A stretch of DNA of 64,000 nt, taken from Apiospora phragmitis. Its lineage: Eukaryota > Ascomycota > Sordariomycetes > Amphisphaeriales > Apiosporaceae. Position 1 is the first letter of the stretch. Each line of letters begins with the position of its first letter. The notes under the pieces are model-generated. The model saw nothing but the letters and a program-made list of their open reading frames with translations, was not told where the DNA came from and did no database searches. A program made the translations under genes and the position numbers. The stretch is taken from contig JAQQWL010000013.1 in the NCBI GenBank assembly GCA_038363925.1, forward strand, positions 992,001 through 1,056,000. Reading direction: 5' to 3'. Positions 1 to 13,069 of this stretch are shown piece after piece.

Positions 1-16
1 CTACATCACTACCTAC

Positions 17-62
<46 letters not shown>

Positions 63-3000
63 TGTTCAATGGTGCATGGTATGGGGTGGGATGGGGTGGA
101 ATGCGTGCGTTGCACCTCTCGAAGGGCCGCCGGTTCGCCCACGTCTGCGAGTAAAAACCGGAGCAGTCCCTCATTGGACTCAGCCTTTCCAGGGTCCGAG
201 GTGGGAAGACCTGCCACCTGCAGTCTGCACACATGTGTCTGACTCTTAAGGTACCTGTTCACTAGACTCGGGATCGCAGGCTAAGATAGTTCCCGTTGGT
301 GATGGACCCCGGTCGCTGTCACCGCCTGGGGCCGTAAGTGGTCGCACTCAGGTCCTGGGGTGACAAGCAAGGATCAGAGTGACTTCTTTTCTCCCTGCCT
401 CCCTGTCGCCCACCCTAAGCTTGCCTACACATGCCTACGTAGCACACATCCGCAGCAGCAGTTCGTTCGTTGTCGCACACTGGTGTGGCGCGCTGCGTTG
501 CGTTGCGTGACCCGGCAGTAGGAGTAGGTAGGCGGCCGGCTGTCAAAAGCACCATTAATTGTTGCTACTATGACATCTCCTTACCTATTATTACCGAGCA
601 GGAAAAAGGTCGAAAGTAGGTGAAGAACCGCATGTGTGGTCTGGTCATGATGGTGCCACCACAGGCCATGACAATTGCTTGTCGGACTTGGCCAGTGTCC
701 GACAACCTGAAGATGTAGATCGAGCTTCTGCTTGCCATCTAACAAGTGTCGGGGAGATCTGCTTTTGTCGAATCTTTCCATCCCAAATGACGTTGCTTAA
801 GCATATCTCCGTTAGAGTATACATGCATTCATCCCGTAGATGTCGTCTGTGGCAGGAGGTGCTTGGAGCTTCGAATTTCTGTGGCGTGCCATACCGCTCG
901 AGCTTCCTTCCCAAGCTTCCGTCCATAGCTCTGCTGCCTGACAAACGCTCCTAACCTACACCCGTCTTCCGAATACACCGCTCAATGAATGCACAAACAA
1001 TTATTTCCAGGCTGCTTACCTTACCTAGTCAGTAGTGGTAAATTTCACAAAAGCTAGCAAAATCGGCTGTGAGCAATTGTCTGGCTATTCTGACTCCATC
1101 CCGTACTTACTTACTCAACGCCTGCATGCTGTATGCGTCTTCTTTGTCATCTATGCACAATTGGTTCTATCGGAACCTGTTGTACTCTGCGAAGGGTTCA
1201 CATGACAGCCATCGATACGCGTATAATTGGGCAGTAGGGCTGGTAGGCCCCTTATGCTGTGCTCTTGAGGGACGGACGGTGCTTCTCGTTGCGATTCCAC
1301 CGAAATGCGCTGCGTGGGGTGCCTGTCTCTGCCGTCCATTCAAGCCACTCTCATCGAGAGCATGGCGCAAGGAAAGGCAGGTAACAGCAACACAGCACCG
1401 CCCATCATTCCTTCGGAACCACAGACGGCTGCCCTTGGGGCCTCTCTTTAGGAATCCCGACAAGCACCGTTGCCTATCGCCTAATATGAGTCGTATCGCA
1501 TCGCAAAACGCAATGCCTAGTGGCCCATAGCCTATTTGTCTGGGCCACTTGGAGTCACTCCCGCCTCGGCCATCGTGGGATGCCTCCTTGGGAACTCCCC
1601 AAGACGACGGCGGTCGTCGTACGTGGCAATCCTCCGAGGCTGGCCGTCTATCGTGATGCCCAACTTAACTTGCCTAGGTATAGCCTTTTTGAGCGCGCTT
1701 ACCAGAATACCGTCTAGCCTAGTGGCACACCACTCAGCAAACAAGGCGTCGTCGCATTTCCCACCCGTCGTCGATGCGCAGCACCTTGCACTTTCACGGA
1801 GCCAATCGCTCGTTTGCGACGTTTGCATTGGGCCTCACTTCAAGCCACAGCCAGTGTGGTCTAGCCAAGCTCTCAATAACCCAACACTCCCCCTCCCAGG
1901 CCACCGTTAGCTCGGTCTCACTTGTCTAGAGTCTAGACGTCCACTGTGGCCGGCACAGCATGCTTGAATAGGCAATGTGTCTGACTTCACTTAATATATC
2001 GTGCTGGCCGAGACGAAACAGAGTAACGTCGTGAATGCAAGCTGGATACCGTTACACCAAGACCCGACGGACTCACGTCTGCTCGTGGCCATCTACATTG
2101 GGTGTTATGGCAGATGCGCTCTCCACACTCTTCTCTGCTTCCATGCATGGCGCTTGTCCGCTACGGTGCATCAGTCCTCCTTCCTTGCAAGATTGAAGGA
2201 CTCTACAGACGCATCATGGAAGCATTAGTGTCCTCGTTCTACGGGGTTTTTGTGGCCTGCTGCAGGTCGTCCACTATGGGCCTCTGGTGTGTCAGCCTCT
2301 CATTGGCTGGCAGGTTTGCGCCTGAAGCTCGATTTGCTTATCTATCTTTCTAAGGCACACACGCAATACCTGTTACCACGTGCTTGTGACCGTACTGCAC
2401 GGAGCTTCGTGCTGCGATACATGCCCGCGGTCGAGTTATCCTCTTTATGGAAGACTGACGTATCGATGGTAGCAGGTTGGGTCGATATGGGTCTGTCTCC
2501 CTGGCTGTCATCTCTGCATCCCCAACTGTCGTTTACCTTCGGGGGTAGGAAACAGACCCAAGAAGGCAATTGACAGTACCCTCACAGAACGACCTATAGC
2601 TAATCACAGAACTCGAGGGATAGTGAATGGATGATCCCTCTTGGGGTGCCTATCATCCACCAAATGAGATTCTTGGGACGTTGTGCTCCTGACTAGCCCT
2701 TTAGGCCCCGTCATGCATGATGGTTTCACTTGGATGAGCATGCCGTGACCCGGGAGTACTCCGAGCTTTTGGAATCTGATATATCGCCTTCTACGGATAT
2801 CACATCATGTCACTTCCATATTGCTGACGGGCTACAGCAGGCGCATATGTTTGCTAAGGGAGGCTCTCGCTAAAGGCTACCCAACATTACATCATTGCGC
2901 TTGTCAATTTCAACCACAATCGGCTTCACGATAGCATGCGTATTATTCGATACCCACCCACGCACCCCACACATGCAGGTTACCGAAATCGGGCATGGAA

Positions 3001-6000
3001 TCTGGCACAGGGTGTTGATTTGGCCGCTATTGTGACCCCATTGACGCAATGTTTGGTAACGTATAGGATGGATGCGCTCTCGACGACGAAGACTGCGGCT
3101 AGGCAGGCACCAAACAAAGTGGTAGGAGGCAGGAGGTAGGAGTTCGGACTATGATGATCTTTGACTAATGGCTGCTCGAGGATCGCTGTATCTGTCAAGG
3201 ACAGCGACGATCTTTCCATGATCTCTCCATGACCCAAACTTAGCTTGCATCCATTGCCCAGAATGAGCTGTCAGTGCATAGCCGCGGGAGCTTCAGCAAA
3301 TCTCAACGACAGCAGATAGCTTCCCTATACTGTTGGTATCGAGCATGTTTGGCCTCCTCATGAGCCCTCACATAGAGGTTGAAGAGCCGTAATGGTATTT
3401 GAGCAAAACTAATAAAGCTATGATCAGGATCAAGTTGTTCTCGCCGCCCTAAGGTTCGCTCCATGACAGAAAATGGCATCATCCATGATTGGCTATGATA
3501 GCGAGGCACATATTCGTAAGCCTACTAGATGGAAGATCTCCAAAATCTCATCCAATCCTATCGAAAGATATATGGGATTTTCATGGTGATTATCGAGGTT
3601 TGGAGAGGGCGGTTTACAACTACTACCCTACACACAATTGTGCATCTCCATTGGACTCGCCATAACTGAACACGATTCGGCACCGGCCCCTGTCGATATG
3701 GTGCTGAAGGTATCCTCCTCGATCCGCAATACGGTATACCTCCCGTGCTGGGTGAGCTTTGAATCGATGATATTTGTTAAGGATACCGCTGATATCACGT
3801 CAGCCCCCACGAGCGCTACGGGAAATATGATGCAGTATCCCACGATGCTGACAGTTCTGCGTAAAGCTCTATTTGCCACGGACCGGTCAAAAAGAAAGAA
3901 TGAAGAAAAAACCATTGGCCTGCTTATGCTCTCCTTTTTATCTCAATACTCCCTGGATGCAGCTCACACGTCAACGTCCAGGTTCATCCAGAGCGTGGAA
4001 ACTATTAGCGAAACTACCTTACCCCGAAATTGAGTGATTACCGCCTCTATCATCGTCCGGACGATGGAGATTCTATTGGGCGGAGGGAAACCTCCACGAT
4101 ATATTACTGGGTGGTACTAACGTGTTCGGCAACACGTGAGTGTGGATGAACCGCCGTCGTTAGCCGCTTGGAGAAGAAGAAAAGGAGACCAAAGTTGAAG
4201 ACGCAGGCTCGTTTTCGCTTCAGCTCTTTTTACTTGCTGCACTGTCGTTAATAGTGCCGCCCCCGGCAGTCGTCCAGACCACCCACAGGAGGATGTACAG
4301 CACCACCAAGCACGTCGAGTCCAGCCTATCAGCTTCGTCGCCCCCTTCTCCTCGGCAAAGGCATTCCCCATTGGGGAAAGTCGGAGTCTCGAGCTGAACC
4401 CACCCTTACTTGTCGGCTCTCTCGGGTCGGAGTGTGCGGAGAAGCTGCTCGCGCAGCCCCGGGGAAGGGGGTGGTGCTGTTCTGTGAGACAAACATCCAT
4501 CTCATATGCAGGCGGGCAGGCGGGTGCCTTTTTCTTCTTCTCTTTTCCTTTGGCCGCCTGTCTTGTTGTGCCTGGCGGCCACACCACGGGTCAGCTGGGA
4601 AAGAAGGGGGTTTCCCAGGGTATCGGTAAAGGAAAGCCCTTCCCGTCGCCGAGCTAGGGCTTGCGCGTGTCTTGGTTTTAGTGCCCAACCTACGTTTCCT
4701 GGTCTCGTGCCTATGTCGGCCCTCGAAAAATAGGAGCTACAGAATGCATGCACGTGTGTGTGATACGAATCCATATGAGGCATCTGGGATCTTCCTGGCT
4801 TGGTACTTGTGCTTGCTTGCGATAGATGGCAAATGGAAAAAGTCTCGAAATCCCATCTTCTGGCCCATGGGCAAATATTATGAGCCCCATAGAGAGAGGG
4901 GGGAGAGAGATGGTGCATGGGATGTGGTAGTACAGCTGGGTAACGCAGCACCGTCTGTCTTCCAAGAGGATTGATGCCTCGGGCGGCGTAGATGTCAGAC
5001 AGGCATGAACCAAAAACGTGCTACCGAGAAGACATGTCTCGCCCGGCTCTCGACAATATGGCCGGCACACCCGCGTCACAAGCAAAGGGTAGTAATCAAT
5101 AACAGCTATACGGATAGATGAGTGTGCTATGACAAATTGGATTTTGTTGTGCCTGTGACCAGTGACCAACTTCTTCGGGTAAGTCTACGCGTTGTCTGTC
5201 GTGCGTCCTGAGTAGTTTTGTCTCGGGTACTCCGCAGCAGTGTGCTGACTTACTTTTTGATACCTATCCGTTACCATCGCCATGGACTTCCCACCCTCAG
5301 TCCTCTATTTCTCAAGAATTTCAGCAGGTAGTCAGCCAGTCAGCCGAACCAGTGAAGGCCGCCCGGAATATATGGCACCTCCGTGGCGGCGGCGACCAAG
5401 AGTGCATGTCCGGTCTCGGGAGACGGAAAACACGCAAGCGTCCAGGTTAATATAGCTAAGGAGAAAAAAGCAATGGTACATGTGCGCAGGTGATTACCTG
5501 TTATATGCAGAGATATCACGAGTGTGGCCATTACGCAGTTTACTCTCACGGATCATCATCATGCATAACAAAATCCAGGTTTATTTGGTCATCGCAATGT
5601 TTCCCCCTCCTTTCTTTTTCTTGTTCTATCCTGCAGTTACATGCGATGCGGCCTCAATGGCTTCTTACAACCGCACCGGCCGTCGGAGCCGTGTCCATTG
5701 CTTTGCTGCATCTTAGTCACTATAGCTTTCCTCCAGTCCAAGAACAATTACGCCATCTCGCATGCAATATGATATCCTACCAAACAGGGCCTGCTTACTT
5801 ACACAGAGGGTGCAGGAGGCAGGCATACAGACAGACAGCTATGCAACGGGGGCAAATGGATTGCCGTTGGCGGATCTCTAACCAGCTCTCAAAGCGACGA
5901 CGTACAGTGAGTGATCTGGACAGGTATCCACGGCCAGTCAATCGATTGGGGTGTATACAAATTCTTTACTTGTTTGCCTGTAGTAAACTATAATCTCGAC

Positions 6001-6281
6001 TTGACCATGGTGTGTACTGCAGTACGCAGCAGCCCAGTGCATTGCAGTAAGTAATGTAGCAAAGAAATTCCTAATCGTTCCCACGACGAGGGCAGCCGTC
6101 ACAGTATGCCGCTCTCCCAATGAACATTTCTCTTTTGCCTCGCATGAGGATATCTGGCATCAACCCGAGGCCTACGTGGACAATAGGCCGTCTGGGAACG
6201 CCTAATGTCTGCTTGTGCTTGCTGCCCATGAATTCTTATCAACAGCGGCCAGACACAGTCGTAAGACGCTCTCTCGTGCCG
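1..6281. other. gene-poor interval with no supported gene
   Basis: About 6.3 kb before the 3' end of the BBC1 gene. It holds many short open frames on both strands, but none shows a recognisable domain, a plausible splice-joined extension or protein-like composition. An AAT microsatellite opens the window, and the 4.3-4.7 kb part is more GC-rich than its flanks. A non-coding transcript or long regulatory region is possible but nothing in the sequence proves it. Confidence 0.6.
19..62. repeat. (AAT)n microsatellite
   Basis: About fourteen uninterrupted AAT/ATA units. This is a simple sequence repeat in non-coding DNA with no gene attached; its length probably varies between strains. Confidence 0.95.
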
Positions 6282-9200
6282 CTAGTGCTGAGAATCCCAT
6301 CCTACCCAACTGCGAGGCATGATTCGCCAGATCTTGACTTCACCACTGCGCAGGTCATCGAGCCTGAAGCTCTCCTGTTTCACCTTCTTGCTCTCACGCC
6401 CTTGCTCCCACGCCCGCACCTTCTTCTTGACGCCATCCCATTCGGCGACGATAGCCACATGGTCAGGTTTGCCCACTTCCATGGAATACTTGGCATGCAT
6501 GGGACCATGCTTGCCTTGAAATTTGGCGTTACGAATCGAAATAATGTCACCGGGTCTGATTTCGTCGTGCATCTGTGTTGACGCATTCGCTATATTGGCA
6601 TAGACCAAGGCGCCGTAAGCTCGGGTGCCTACAGGCTGCAGAACATCCTTGAAGGGCTTCAAGAGCTCGTAGAGCAACCCATGGGGAGTTCCGTCACCGA
6701 CTACTTTCTCCTTCGACGATGGGACCGCGTTGGCAATTTGTAGCCCGTAACGCTCATAGGCTTGTTCTAGCTGATCTTGACGCAAGCTTCTGGGCGGCGG
6801 CTCATGTCGCTGATCCAGCTGCGTATCAGCTGGGTTTTGCGGGTCGAACCGAGCTGTAATGATGGTTTGAGAATAGTCTTGGAACAAAACGTAGATTTCC
6901 TTAGTGACCTCGGTCATGCCGCCTTGCGTCGAAGAGGTGCTCTCGTCAGACTCGAAAAAGATGTCTTTCCGGCCTTGAAGCGCGGGAGGGACACTATTGG
7001 GGTGCAACCACCAATTGGTGTGTTCGGCAAGGTCCACATCTTCAGCGACATAACCGGACTCCATGGACATGGAGGGCCGGGCGGCATCCGTAGACCGCCG
7101 TCCCGAAGCTGCCCGCCCGGCATCGATAGATTGGCGCGGACCACGATTGACAGGGGGTGCTGGAGGTGGCTCACGTCGTTCAGACGGCGCTGGTTGATAT
7201 GAAGGAGATCGTTCCAAATTTGGTTCGGGGTCATCTGTCCTGGCCACGCTGAAGGACGTGGCCGCGGGCACTGACGACTTAGGAGCCGAATAATTGTACG
7301 GATCATATTCATCGTCGTCTTGAGCATATGATACCGACTTGGTAGGAGGCGGTGGCGGTGGCGGAGCACCTCGAGGGGCATCTACAGATGTGCGCGCTGG
7401 TGGCTGGCTTGGTGGTGGCTGGCTTGGAATCGGAGGAGGTATGGCTCTGGGGGCTGCAGCGCTGGGAACTGGCGGAGGAAATGCCGGCGGAGGAGCGTCA
7501 GAGGTGGGAGACCGAACAGGGGTGTTGTCTTCCAGACTAGAATCACGAGCGTGGGATTTCAATGCCTCCTTATGCGGGACCGAAGACGCAATATCGGTGT
7601 CATAATCGCCATCATATTCGGTTACTTCGCCTTCCTCACTGTTATCGAGATGACCAGGTTTCATTGGCGATGCTACCGGTTCATCTGAAGTCGATGGACG
7701 GCTTGATACTCCGGGTGGAGGCGGAGGAGGCGGGCGGCTCTGCGTTGGTGGAGGCGGAACGGGAGCCGAGCCAGGAACTGGAGGTGGCATGCTGGTCCTC
7801 TTACTTGGGTGAGGGGGTAGAGGAGAAGACGGTGTAGCCTCGTCACTCATGTATGAGGCGCGTTTGGCGCTTGTGGGTGCAGGCGGTGCTGGAGGGAGCT
7901 TTGGTGAGCCCAAAGGAATTGGTGATGGGGGTGCACGTCCAGGGGGCGCATTATCCGGACGCGAAAATTCCATAGAAGACTTCATAGGATTCTCAGACAG
8001 CTCGTCATCGGATTCTGAGCCCACACTAGGAGAAGTGACGCCTGCCGGCGGAGGCGGAGGAGGTGGTCTTGCTGTAGAGCTTGGTCAATGGGAGGATCAT
8101 AGCCTGACATTGCAGATGACTTACACTCAGCGGGTACAGGTGGCGGTGCAGGACGACCACCAGGTAGTGGAGGAGGACCAGACATTGATCTTCGTGCAGC
8201 TGTAACCTTTTTAGCAAACCACTTCCCAGATTCATGGGAAGGCTACTTACATTCAGAGGCACGGGGACTAGTTGAAGTCACAGGAGTGATGTCCTCGTCT
8301 TCCGGTGTTTCGCTCTCCTCGTGTTCGGTCATTTCTTCATTCACGGGCTTTTGCAGCCCCAAACCTGGCAGAGCCATCATGGTAGGGACTGGAGGCGCGG
8401 AAGCAGTAGGCGACCCGGTCGAGGCTCCCTCTTCGGGCTGCTCTGGCGCAGCCTTCTTTTTCTTACCGGCTGGCGAGGGCATAGGCGGACCGAACATGCT
8501 ATGCATGCCCATCATTCCCATACCGCCGCTCATCTTGGCCATCCTGGCCCGGAGTTCCTCCTTGCGCCTGGCTTCGGGGTCATCATCTTCGTCATCGTCT
8601 GCTTCCGCTTTCTCCTCACCCTCCTCCTTAGGTGATGGCTCCTCACCAGCGGCTTTCTCCGTAGCCCCAGTCGCAGCGCGCGAGATAGCTGGCTTGGGGT
8701 GCGCGTCACTGTCTTCCCGCTCGGTGAGATCATCGTCTTGGCCTTCAGTCGCATCTCCTGCGCCAGACATGTCTGCCTCGTTGCCGTCATCAGGATAGCC
8801 TTTGGATGACTTTCGCCGCGTTGGCAATTGCTGCTTCGGAGGGGACGATTCGTCCATAGACTCGGTGTCTCGACGTTCCAGGGGTACGGGCGTCTCGCCG
8901 ACACCGGGGGTAGCGACAGTACCTTCTTGAGGGCCGTCGCTTTCGGTGCGTTTCTTCGGCGGGGGTCGCTTCGGCTTCTCCTTTTTGGAAGCAGCCTCTG
9001 AGTGCCTCTGTGCAGCTTCAACTTGTTGTTTCTGCAGCAGAGCAATGCGTTCCTTCAAGGTTGTAGGTTTGGGTTGGTCCTCATCCTGACCTTCCTGAGA
9101 TGAGGCAGGTACCAAGCCAGCATGTTGGGCAGTCTCGAGGTTTTCTGCTTCTTTTTCTCTAATCTCCGGGTCTTCCTCTCGCCGGTACACCTTGGTCGTC

Positions 9201-9895
9201 GGCGCTTCCTTGGGTGCGGGAACATAGGCATTTCGGCTAGGTGGAGGGGCAACGAATGGTTTCTTGATGAAGCCGGAACTGCCTGAGCTCAGACCGCTGG
9301 GCTTGAAGGGTGCCACAGGAGGCGCTGCAGGCTTGTTGAAGGCGGCTATGCGATCTCTGAAGCTCGCAGGCTTCTCGGAAACTGGCGGCGGCGCACGAGC
9401 TTGCGCCGGGGCCTTGGGAGACGGCTGGGCGACACTGGGCTCTGGCTTTGGGGGAGCCGGGGAGGCCGGGGCTGCAACAGGGGCAGGTTCGACCGGCTTG
9501 GGCACTGGGGGGGCCGGGGCTTTGGGCGAGCGCGGTTCGGCAACAGAAGGCGCCTCATCGACAGGCTCGTAGGGATCTTCAGGCTCTTCAGGCTCTGCAA
9601 GCGGCTCGGGCGTAGGCTCAGGTGCGGCCTCAGGCCGAGCCGTATGCTCCGGTTGGTCTTTCTTTCGTGGTCTAGTTGGGCGCGGCGGGGCGGTAGGTTC
9701 GTATTTCTCGACAAAGTTGCGCGGGAAGATGCCTTCCTGTTTGGCGCCCGAGGCATCTAGATACTCTCCACCATACCAATCGGGATCGTCATCTTCGGTG
9801 ATGGTGATAATCTGACCGATCTCAAAGGGCAGATCGTCCTCGTGGCCTGAGCTGTACTCATAGAGCGCCTTGACTTTAAAAGGTGCAGACGCCAT
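6282..9895 (-). CDS. BBC1: BBC1-like SH3 protein of cortical actin patches
   Basis: Homologue of yeast Bbc1/Mti1, which binds type I myosins and restrains Las17/WASP-driven Arp2/3 actin polymerisation at endocytic patches. Three exons read 9895-8251, 8199-8125 and 8071-6282 and give 1169 residues. The introns (8200-8250 and 8072-8124, 51 and 53 bp) have GTAAGT donors and TTACAG or CTACAG acceptors and join in phase. Residues about 5-66 form an SH3 domain (ALYEY, DDPDWYGGEY, GIFPRNFVE). A very long Pro/Glu/Ala/Lys-rich disordered middle follows, with many PPPP blocks that could bind SH3 or profilin. The C-terminal 250 residues are ordered and match the conserved Bbc1 tail region. The start is the first Met, directly before the SH3 fold, next to good initiation context. 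The frame is intact throughout, which contrasts with several neighbours. Confidence 0.9.
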
Positions 9896-10300
9896 GGTTT
9901 GGCATTGGCAGTTAGCCGCACCTTGATGGAAAGCTTACAGTCGAAAGCAAGCAATAATATTGTTGGGGGTGGATAGGCGAAGTTGTGTAAAGCATACAGT
10001 AATGTGGAAGTCGAAGTCGGAATTGGGGCGAAATGTATGCGTGCGTTTGGAGCTGCTGATGGACCTTGGATCGGGGGTGTGAGGGGTTTGGTTTGACTGG
10101 GGGTTGATAGATGGTCCGGAGGGAATGGCAATGCAATCGACTAATGGAAGTAATGGCTGTGGCAGGATAGGCATGTATTAGAAATAGGATACCTAAGGTA
10201 ATTTAGGCAAGTCGATCCCAAGATGACTTCAATCGCTTTCACGGCCGAGATCTCTGCTCAAAATACAGTGATGCTGGGGCTGAGCTGGTGCAAGATGCAA

Positions 10301-10330
10301 GTGCAGGTGCAGGTGCGGGTGCAGGTGCAG
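10301..10330. repeat. GTGCAG minisatellite, five 6-bp units
   Basis: Five tandem copies of GTGCAG, the third altered to GTGCGG, flanked by related degenerate units. The repeat lies in the shared BBC1/RTR1 upstream region. Confidence 0.9.
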
Positions 10331-10925
10331 GCAGAACAGGTGCGAACTCGACTGCCTGTTAAGAAAAGGGACGAGAATACTAATAAGCTTGCTACAGCCT
10401 ACCTATGCTACTAGTAACCAATACAGCCTACCTACTACCCATTGGTTACGGCCTGCGAAAGGTCGACGTCAGCGCATGAAAGTGAGTCCAGTCTACCCTA
10501 GTACGGGTCTGTACCACCACGAGCAGATGACTGGAACTTTTTGAGACGACGGCGTCTTAACAAATACTCCGTACACTGCACTCAATTCAAGGGACCTCCT
10601 GCCTGGGGTCAGCAATCCATTAACTCCAGCAGCCCCTACAAAACGAGGAGTCGTCCACTGTTCCCGGTATGCCACTAATCCTCCCGTCTCTGATTTATTA
10701 ATGTAATGTTCAGGTGAGGTTGAAGCTTGTCGGAGGATTGGAGCAGTAACGGTACCACAAGACCACCAGTTTCATCATCAGGCTGGGCGCCCCGTCGTGG
10801 CCCGTGGTCTCCATGCTGCAGCCATACGAGCCACCCATCTCACGTCATGCCGCTAACTGACTGGAGTTTAGAAAGACAGGGCACCAAACTCCGAGAAATG
10901 CATCAATGGAAGATAGAGCCCAGCC

Positions 10926-10955
10926 ATAATAATAATAACAACAACAACAACAACG
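10926..10955. repeat. AAT/AAC compound microsatellite
   Basis: Four AAT units run straight into about five AAC units, ending roughly 95 bp before the RTR1 start codon. It probably lies in the promoter or 5' leader. Confidence 0.9.
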
Positions 10956-11050
10956 AAAGCCTTTCAGCAGGGCGCAAAACGGAACGCATCATTCCTGTAT
11001 ACTCCACCTAAGACGCATTCAATGCCACGCTGCGCGCATTTGGTCCAAAC

Positions 11051-11914
11051 ATGTCTACCCAAGCCAAGCCGTCGCCCAAGGGCATCTTAAAGAAGACCAA
11101 ACCTATCACCGAACCCACATCAGAGGAGCCGGACGCTGCCGCCAGAGCTCGTAATCTTGCCATATACCACGCGAGCATCATACACGACCGCCGGCAGATC
11201 TCCGATACAATATCCGACTCCGTCATCGCCTTGTCCAAGCTGCCTAGTGGGTCGGCTTCGCCGCCGCCAAGTGCTGCTTCGCCGAGCGATGACGATGCTG
11301 TCGCCTTCACGTCTCAGATCCGGCTCTTTCAGCCTTCCGATTACGAAGAGCTGATTGAAGAGCGCAACTGCCTGGGCAAGTGCGGCTACGTGCTTTGTCC
11401 CAAGCCGGGGACCAAGGTGAATCAGACGGGCGAGTTCAAGCTGGTCAACTTTGGGCGGAAAGACTTCGCCATTGTCCCCAAAAAGGAGATGGAGAGGTGG
11501 TGTTCGCAGACCTGCGCGAGGAGAGCCATGTACATCAAGGTGCAGCTGAACGAGACGGCCGCCTGGGAACGGGCCGGTATCGAGGGTATCCAGATCGAGC
11601 TGTATCAAGAGCCGGGTAGCAGCAAGACCGGGAAGAAATCAAGTGACCCTGCTGAAGACATTGCCAAGGACTTGTGGTCACTCAAGCTTGAAGCGGACCG
11701 CAAAGCCGCCAGCGATGTAAGGGAGCTTGCGCTCGAAAGAGGTGACACTGGTGATAGGACAAAAATGCAACGGGTCGCTGTCAAAGTCAAGGAGAATAAT
11801 GTCTCGGAGGCGCCAGCAGAACCTTCGCTTGATCAAAATGGGGATAGCCATCGGCTTCTCGAGGGATACAAGCCAAAATTCGGTGCCCAATCGCAAAAAG
11901 ACCGTATGGGTTGA
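11051..11914 (+). CDS. RTR1: RTR1/RPAP2-type RNA polymerase II CTD phosphatase
   Basis: Intronless frame of 287 residues. Rtr1/RPAP2 proteins dephosphorylate the C-terminal repeat domain of Rpb1 and help RNA polymerase II assembly and nuclear import. The family zinc finger is visible as CLGKCGYVLC (about residues 108-117) followed some forty residues on by WCSQTCARRAMYIK, the usual two Cys pairs with the aromatic/basic helix after them. The N-terminal MSTQAKPSPKGILKK has a GILKK motif common in fungal members, and the C-terminus ends in a conserved GYKPKFG motif. Length fits fungal Rtr1. The first Met is chosen because no upstream in-frame Met precedes the conserved N-terminus. The opposite-strand frames inside it are shadows. 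Confidence 0.93.
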   Translation: MSTQAKPSPKGILKKTKPITEPTSEEPDAAARARNLAIYHASIIHDRRQISDTISDSVIALSKLPSGSASPPPSAASPSDDDAVAFTSQIRLFQPSDYEELIEERNCLGKCGYVLCPKPGTKVNQTGEFKLVNFGRKDFAIVPKKEMERWCSQTCARRAMYIKVQLNETAAWERAGIEGIQIELYQEPGSSKTGKKSSDPAEDIAKDLWSLKLEADRKAASDVRELALERGDTGDRTKMQRVAVKVKENNVSEAPAEPSLDQNGDSHRLLEGYKPKFGAQSQKDRMG

Positions 11915-13069
11915 CATGGCCCGCTCGAATTGAACAAGAGAGGGGGGTAACCACAGTTTGCCCACCGTGGGCAATGTTTGGTACTCTACACAGTTTGGAC
12001 ATAGTAAGTCAACCTGCAATTCACGCTCTCGCTTGGCTGATCTTAGTGCTCAAATTCCAACATAGGCTGTATTCTTGGCCGACTCCGTCGAATGGAGTAG
12101 CCATCCATTGTTGAATCTAAAACCCTCCTTACGACAATCCTCTAAAATGCCATGTATACGAAATACACCAAGTAAGTTAATAGACATGGCATACCGAAGT
12201 TATTCCAATAACATCCTCTTCATGAGCTCAGAGCTTAGCCAAGCCCTGAGAAATCGCTACGATGATGAGAATGGGATGATGGTCACAAACCTCGATGTCT
12301 GCTGTCGTAGATCGCAAGTAGCGCTCTTTTCATGCTCGCTCTTTGTTTGGTAGCGCAATGTAGCACTTACGCCTGGCGATAGGCATGTCTCCTTGCGCAT
12401 AGAAGATGGGGGGAGCTTCAGTTCTATGGTCTGGAATAGCTGTACATTACCCATGTGTGCAAGGTCATTCGGTTCGGGGCGAGGACGTGCAATCGTTAGA
12501 AACGTTGTCAATTGATTACTACAAAGTTCAGTCTTCATCTATGAACTACATATGGGTCATGTCTACAAACTTGTGTAGGCATCTCCCGTATAGGGTTTCT
12601 TGAACCAGACTTCCTGGCCAGCCAAAATTACGTGCAGCGTGAGTCATGGACCTTCGACGTTCACTTAAACGACAAGCTGGGAATAATGTAATGAAAGGCT
12701 ATATCCCCGTGGTGCATTTGCGAGTGGACGAGCACCATAATGGCATCGCTGCATAGCGGCGTGTCTAACAACATCGTGGCAAGTGGTGCTTATTTAGTAG
12801 GGTCAACATCACAATCACAAACGGGAACAGGGAATGAGGGAATGGCAATCAACCATCCTCCCCAACGTAGTTCTGGGGATTCAGGGACACCTGATTGGGG
12901 AGTAGATCTTGTCTTTTGCAGATCTAAAATGCACTCACTATCGTCCATATAGACGCCATGCAGCCGTGAGAGTAAGCCGTGAGACCAATAATGCAAGTTG
13001 CCCAAATCAAACATTCCATAAGCCCATTGCGTCGTACTGCATTCACCATTTTCCCCCTTCCCTAACGAC
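11915..13069. other. convergent 3' intergenic region, RTR1 / eS17
   Basis: About 1.15 kb between two genes that point toward each other, so it should contain both 3' untranslated regions. Short frames here have no coding character. No RNA gene was recognised. Confidence 0.55.

Larger units (their letters stand above)
9896..11050. other. divergent intergenic region between BBC1 and RTR1
   Basis: About 1.15 kb separating two divergently transcribed genes, so it probably holds both promoters. It contains a 6-bp tandem repeat near 10.3 kb, CCTACCTA-type motifs near 10.42 kb, and an AAT/AAC microsatellite about 100 bp before the RTR1 start. No gene was recognised in it. Confidence 0.6.

Noticed and set aside
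1069..1530. 153-codon frame on the plus strand
   Set aside because: Overlaps equally long frames on the other strand, and the sequence is rich in Arg/Ser/Pro/Cys without any motif, as expected by chance.
3628..4033. Overlapping 95- and 131-codon frames on opposite strands
   Set aside because: Neither has a recognisable domain; the hydrophobic part of the minus frame is too short to argue for a membrane protein.
4117..4951. Several 119-156-codon frames in a GC-rich part
   Set aside because: GC-rich sequence lengthens chance frames; all are low complexity and overlap one another.
11120..11608. 162-codon frame opposite RTR1
   Set aside because: Antisense shadow of a clearly conserved gene.
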